From Siphonodentalium dalli (taxonomy: Eukaryota > Mollusca > Scaphopoda > Gadilida > Siphonodentaliidae), in assembly GCA_032622095.1 (NCBI GenBank), contig CP136062.1:2420001-2484000 (forward strand): DNA of 64,000 nucleotides. Reading direction: 5' to 3'. The notes under the pieces were generated by a model. The model was not told the DNA's origin. It saw nothing but the letters and a program-made list of their open reading frames with translations, and made no database searches. A program made the translations under genes and the position numbers. Of this stretch, positions 62,001 through 64,000 are shown piece after piece. Every line of letters begins with the position of its first letter. Position 1 is the stretch's first letter.

Positions 62001-64000
62001 TATCTATATCTACATGTATAATATCTATATCTACATGTATAATATCTATATCTACATGTATAATATCTATATCTACATGTATAATATCTATATCTACATG
62101 TATAATATCTATATCTACCTGTATAATATCTATATCTACATGTATAATATCTATATATACCTGTATAATATCTATATCTACATGTATAATATCTATATCT
62201 ACCTGTATAATATCTATATATACATGTATAATATCTATATCTACATGTATAATATCTATATCTACATGTATAATATCTATATCTACATGTATAATATCTA
62301 TATCTACACGTATAATATATATATCTACCTGTATAATATCTATATCTACATGTATAATATCTATATTTACCTGTATAATATCTATATCTACATGTATAAT
62401 ATCTATATATACCTGTATAATATCTATATCTACAAGTATAATATATATATCTACCTGTATGATATCTATATCTACATGTATAATATATATATCTACATGT
62501 ATAATATCTATATCTACATGTATAATATATATATCTACCTGTATAATATCTATATCTACATGTATAATATCTATATCTACATGTACAATATCTATATCTA
62601 CCTGTATAATATCTATATCTACATGTATAATATATATATCTACCTGTATGATATCTATATCTACATGTATAATATATATATATCTACATGTATAATATAT
62701 ATATCTACATGTATAATATATATGTCTACATGTATAATATCTATATCTACATGTATAATATCTATATCTACCTGTATAATATCTATATCTACATGTATAA
62801 TATATATATCTACCTGTATGATATCTATATCTACATGTATAATATATATATCTACATGTATAATATATATATCTACATGTATAATATCTATATCTACATG
62901 TATAATATATATATATACATGTATAATATATATATATCTACATGTATAATATCTATATCTACCTGTATAATATATATATATACATGTATAATATATATAT
63001 ATACATGTATAATATCTATATCTACATGTATAATATATATATCTACATGTATAATATCTATATCTACCTGTATAATATCTATATCTACATGTATAATATC
63101 TATATATACATGTATAATATCTATATCTACATGTATAATATCTATATCTACCTGTATAATATCTATATATACATGTATAATATATATATCTACATGTATA
63201 ATATCTATATCTACTTGTATACTATCTATATCTACATGTATAATATCTATATCTACATGTATAATATCTATATCTACATGTATAATATCTATATCTACAT
63301 ATATAATATCTATATCTACCTGTATAATATCTATATCTACATGTATAATATCTATATCTACATGTATAATATCTATATCTACATGTATAATATCTATATC
63401 TACATGTATAATATCTATATATACCTGTATAATATATATAGCTACCTGTATAATATCTATATCTACATGTATAATATCTATATCTACATGTATAATATCT
63501 ATATCTACATGTATAATATATATATCTACCTGTATGATATCTATATCTACATGTATAATATCTATATCTACCTGTATAATATCTATATCTACCTGTATAA
63601 TATCTATATCTACCTGTATAATATCTATATCTACATGTATAATATCTATATCTACATGTATAATATCTATATCTACATGTATAATATCTATATCAACATG
63701 TATAATATATATATCTACATGTATAATATCTATATCTACATGTATAATATCTATATCTACCTGTATACTATCTATATCTACATGTATAATATATATATCT
63801 ACATGTATAATATATATATCTACATGTATAATATATATATCTACATGTATACTATCTATATCTACATGTATAATATCTATATCTACATGTATAATATCTA
63901 TATCTACCTGTATAATATCTATATCTACTTGTATACTATCTATATCTACATGTATAATATCTATATCTACCTGTATAATATCTATATCTACCTGTATAAT
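59068..64000. repeat. 21-bp satellite array, continues past the window
   Basis: Same monomer and orientation as 35,486-49,426. Rare monomers recur in the same order as in the array left of spacer 1. CTACAAGTATAAT followed by CTGTATGAT occurs at ~62,432 (compare 46,912). ATATGTCTACATG occurs at ~62,720 (compare 47,203). ATATAGCTACC occurs at ~63,437 (compare 47,936). Offsets are about 15.50-15.52 kb. The open frames here (up to 1,176 codons) are satellite by-products. Confidence 0.97.

Noticed and set aside
28041-64000. CRISPR array or telomeric repeat
   Set aside because: The repeats are contiguous, with no unique spacers, and the 21-bp unit is not a telomere-type motif.
28041-64000. Centromeric satellite
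   Set aside because: An AT-rich satellite with higher-order structure is compatible with a centromere, but nothing in the sequence shows chromosomal position or centromeric chromatin.

Overview
The window looks like a gene-poor, repeat-dominated piece of a metazoan nuclear genome, probably a marine invertebrate. A mollusc-like or other lophotrochozoan source is my best guess. The reasons are the dense population of non-autonomous DNA transposons, the many ACATGTA-type words, the 'AAGGGCCATAA...GTGAAAATTGG' dispersed repeat and a pearl-like element with ~160-bp core repeats. I could support no protein-coding gene, rRNA, tRNA or CRISPR array. Every long open frame lies in a short-period tandem repeat, where stop-free frames are expected.

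Positions 1-27,940 are a mosaic of MITEs and tandem repeats in otherwise anonymous AT-rich DNA. Four families recur. Family A is a palindromic Tc1/mariner-like MITE with TA flanks and CAGTAATG ends (8 copies). Family F is a hAT-like MITE with CAAGCCT/AGGCTTG ends and 8-bp target duplications. Families C, D and E have piggyBac-like ends (CCCTTT...AAAGGG at TTAA or near-TTAA sites) and share one internal hairpin. Unclassified foldback elements also occur. Tandem repeats here are a ~160-bp repeat nested inside a piggyBac-like MITE (3,955-5,712), an 80-copy 22-bp minisatellite with a 726-bp higher-order period (7,598-9,358), two 46-bp minisatellites and several diverged duplications.

Positions 27,941-28,040 are a 100-N gap. 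From 28,041 to the window end the sequence is almost entirely a 21-bp AT-rich satellite (4 G/C per 21 in the consensus). It is interrupted by two nearly identical ~4.6-kb spacers at 49,427-54,022 and 54,468-59,067. The first 14.9 kb of satellite is a spacer-free palindrome centred at 35,485/35,486. Variant monomers on the left arm are mirrored on the right arm out to the gap. The left arm alone carries about 18 small register-breaking indels, while the right arm stays in perfect 3n register for over 7 kb. I read this as an unpolished fold-back overhang at a contig end rather than a true chromosomal palindrome, though raw reads must decide.

The two spacers form a tandem duplication of about 5.04 kb with about four substitutions and two homopolymer-length differences seen by eye. 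The ~445-bp satellite between them looks like a hybrid of the two flanking array edges, as unequal crossing-over between arrays would leave.

No genes act together here. The biology visible is transposon nesting, satellite homogenisation and recent duplication. The most valuable points are the palindrome diagnosis, the resolved duplication junction, the filled/empty-site pair for a piggyBac-like MITE near 14.8-15.4 kb, and the hairpin core shared by elements with different termini.
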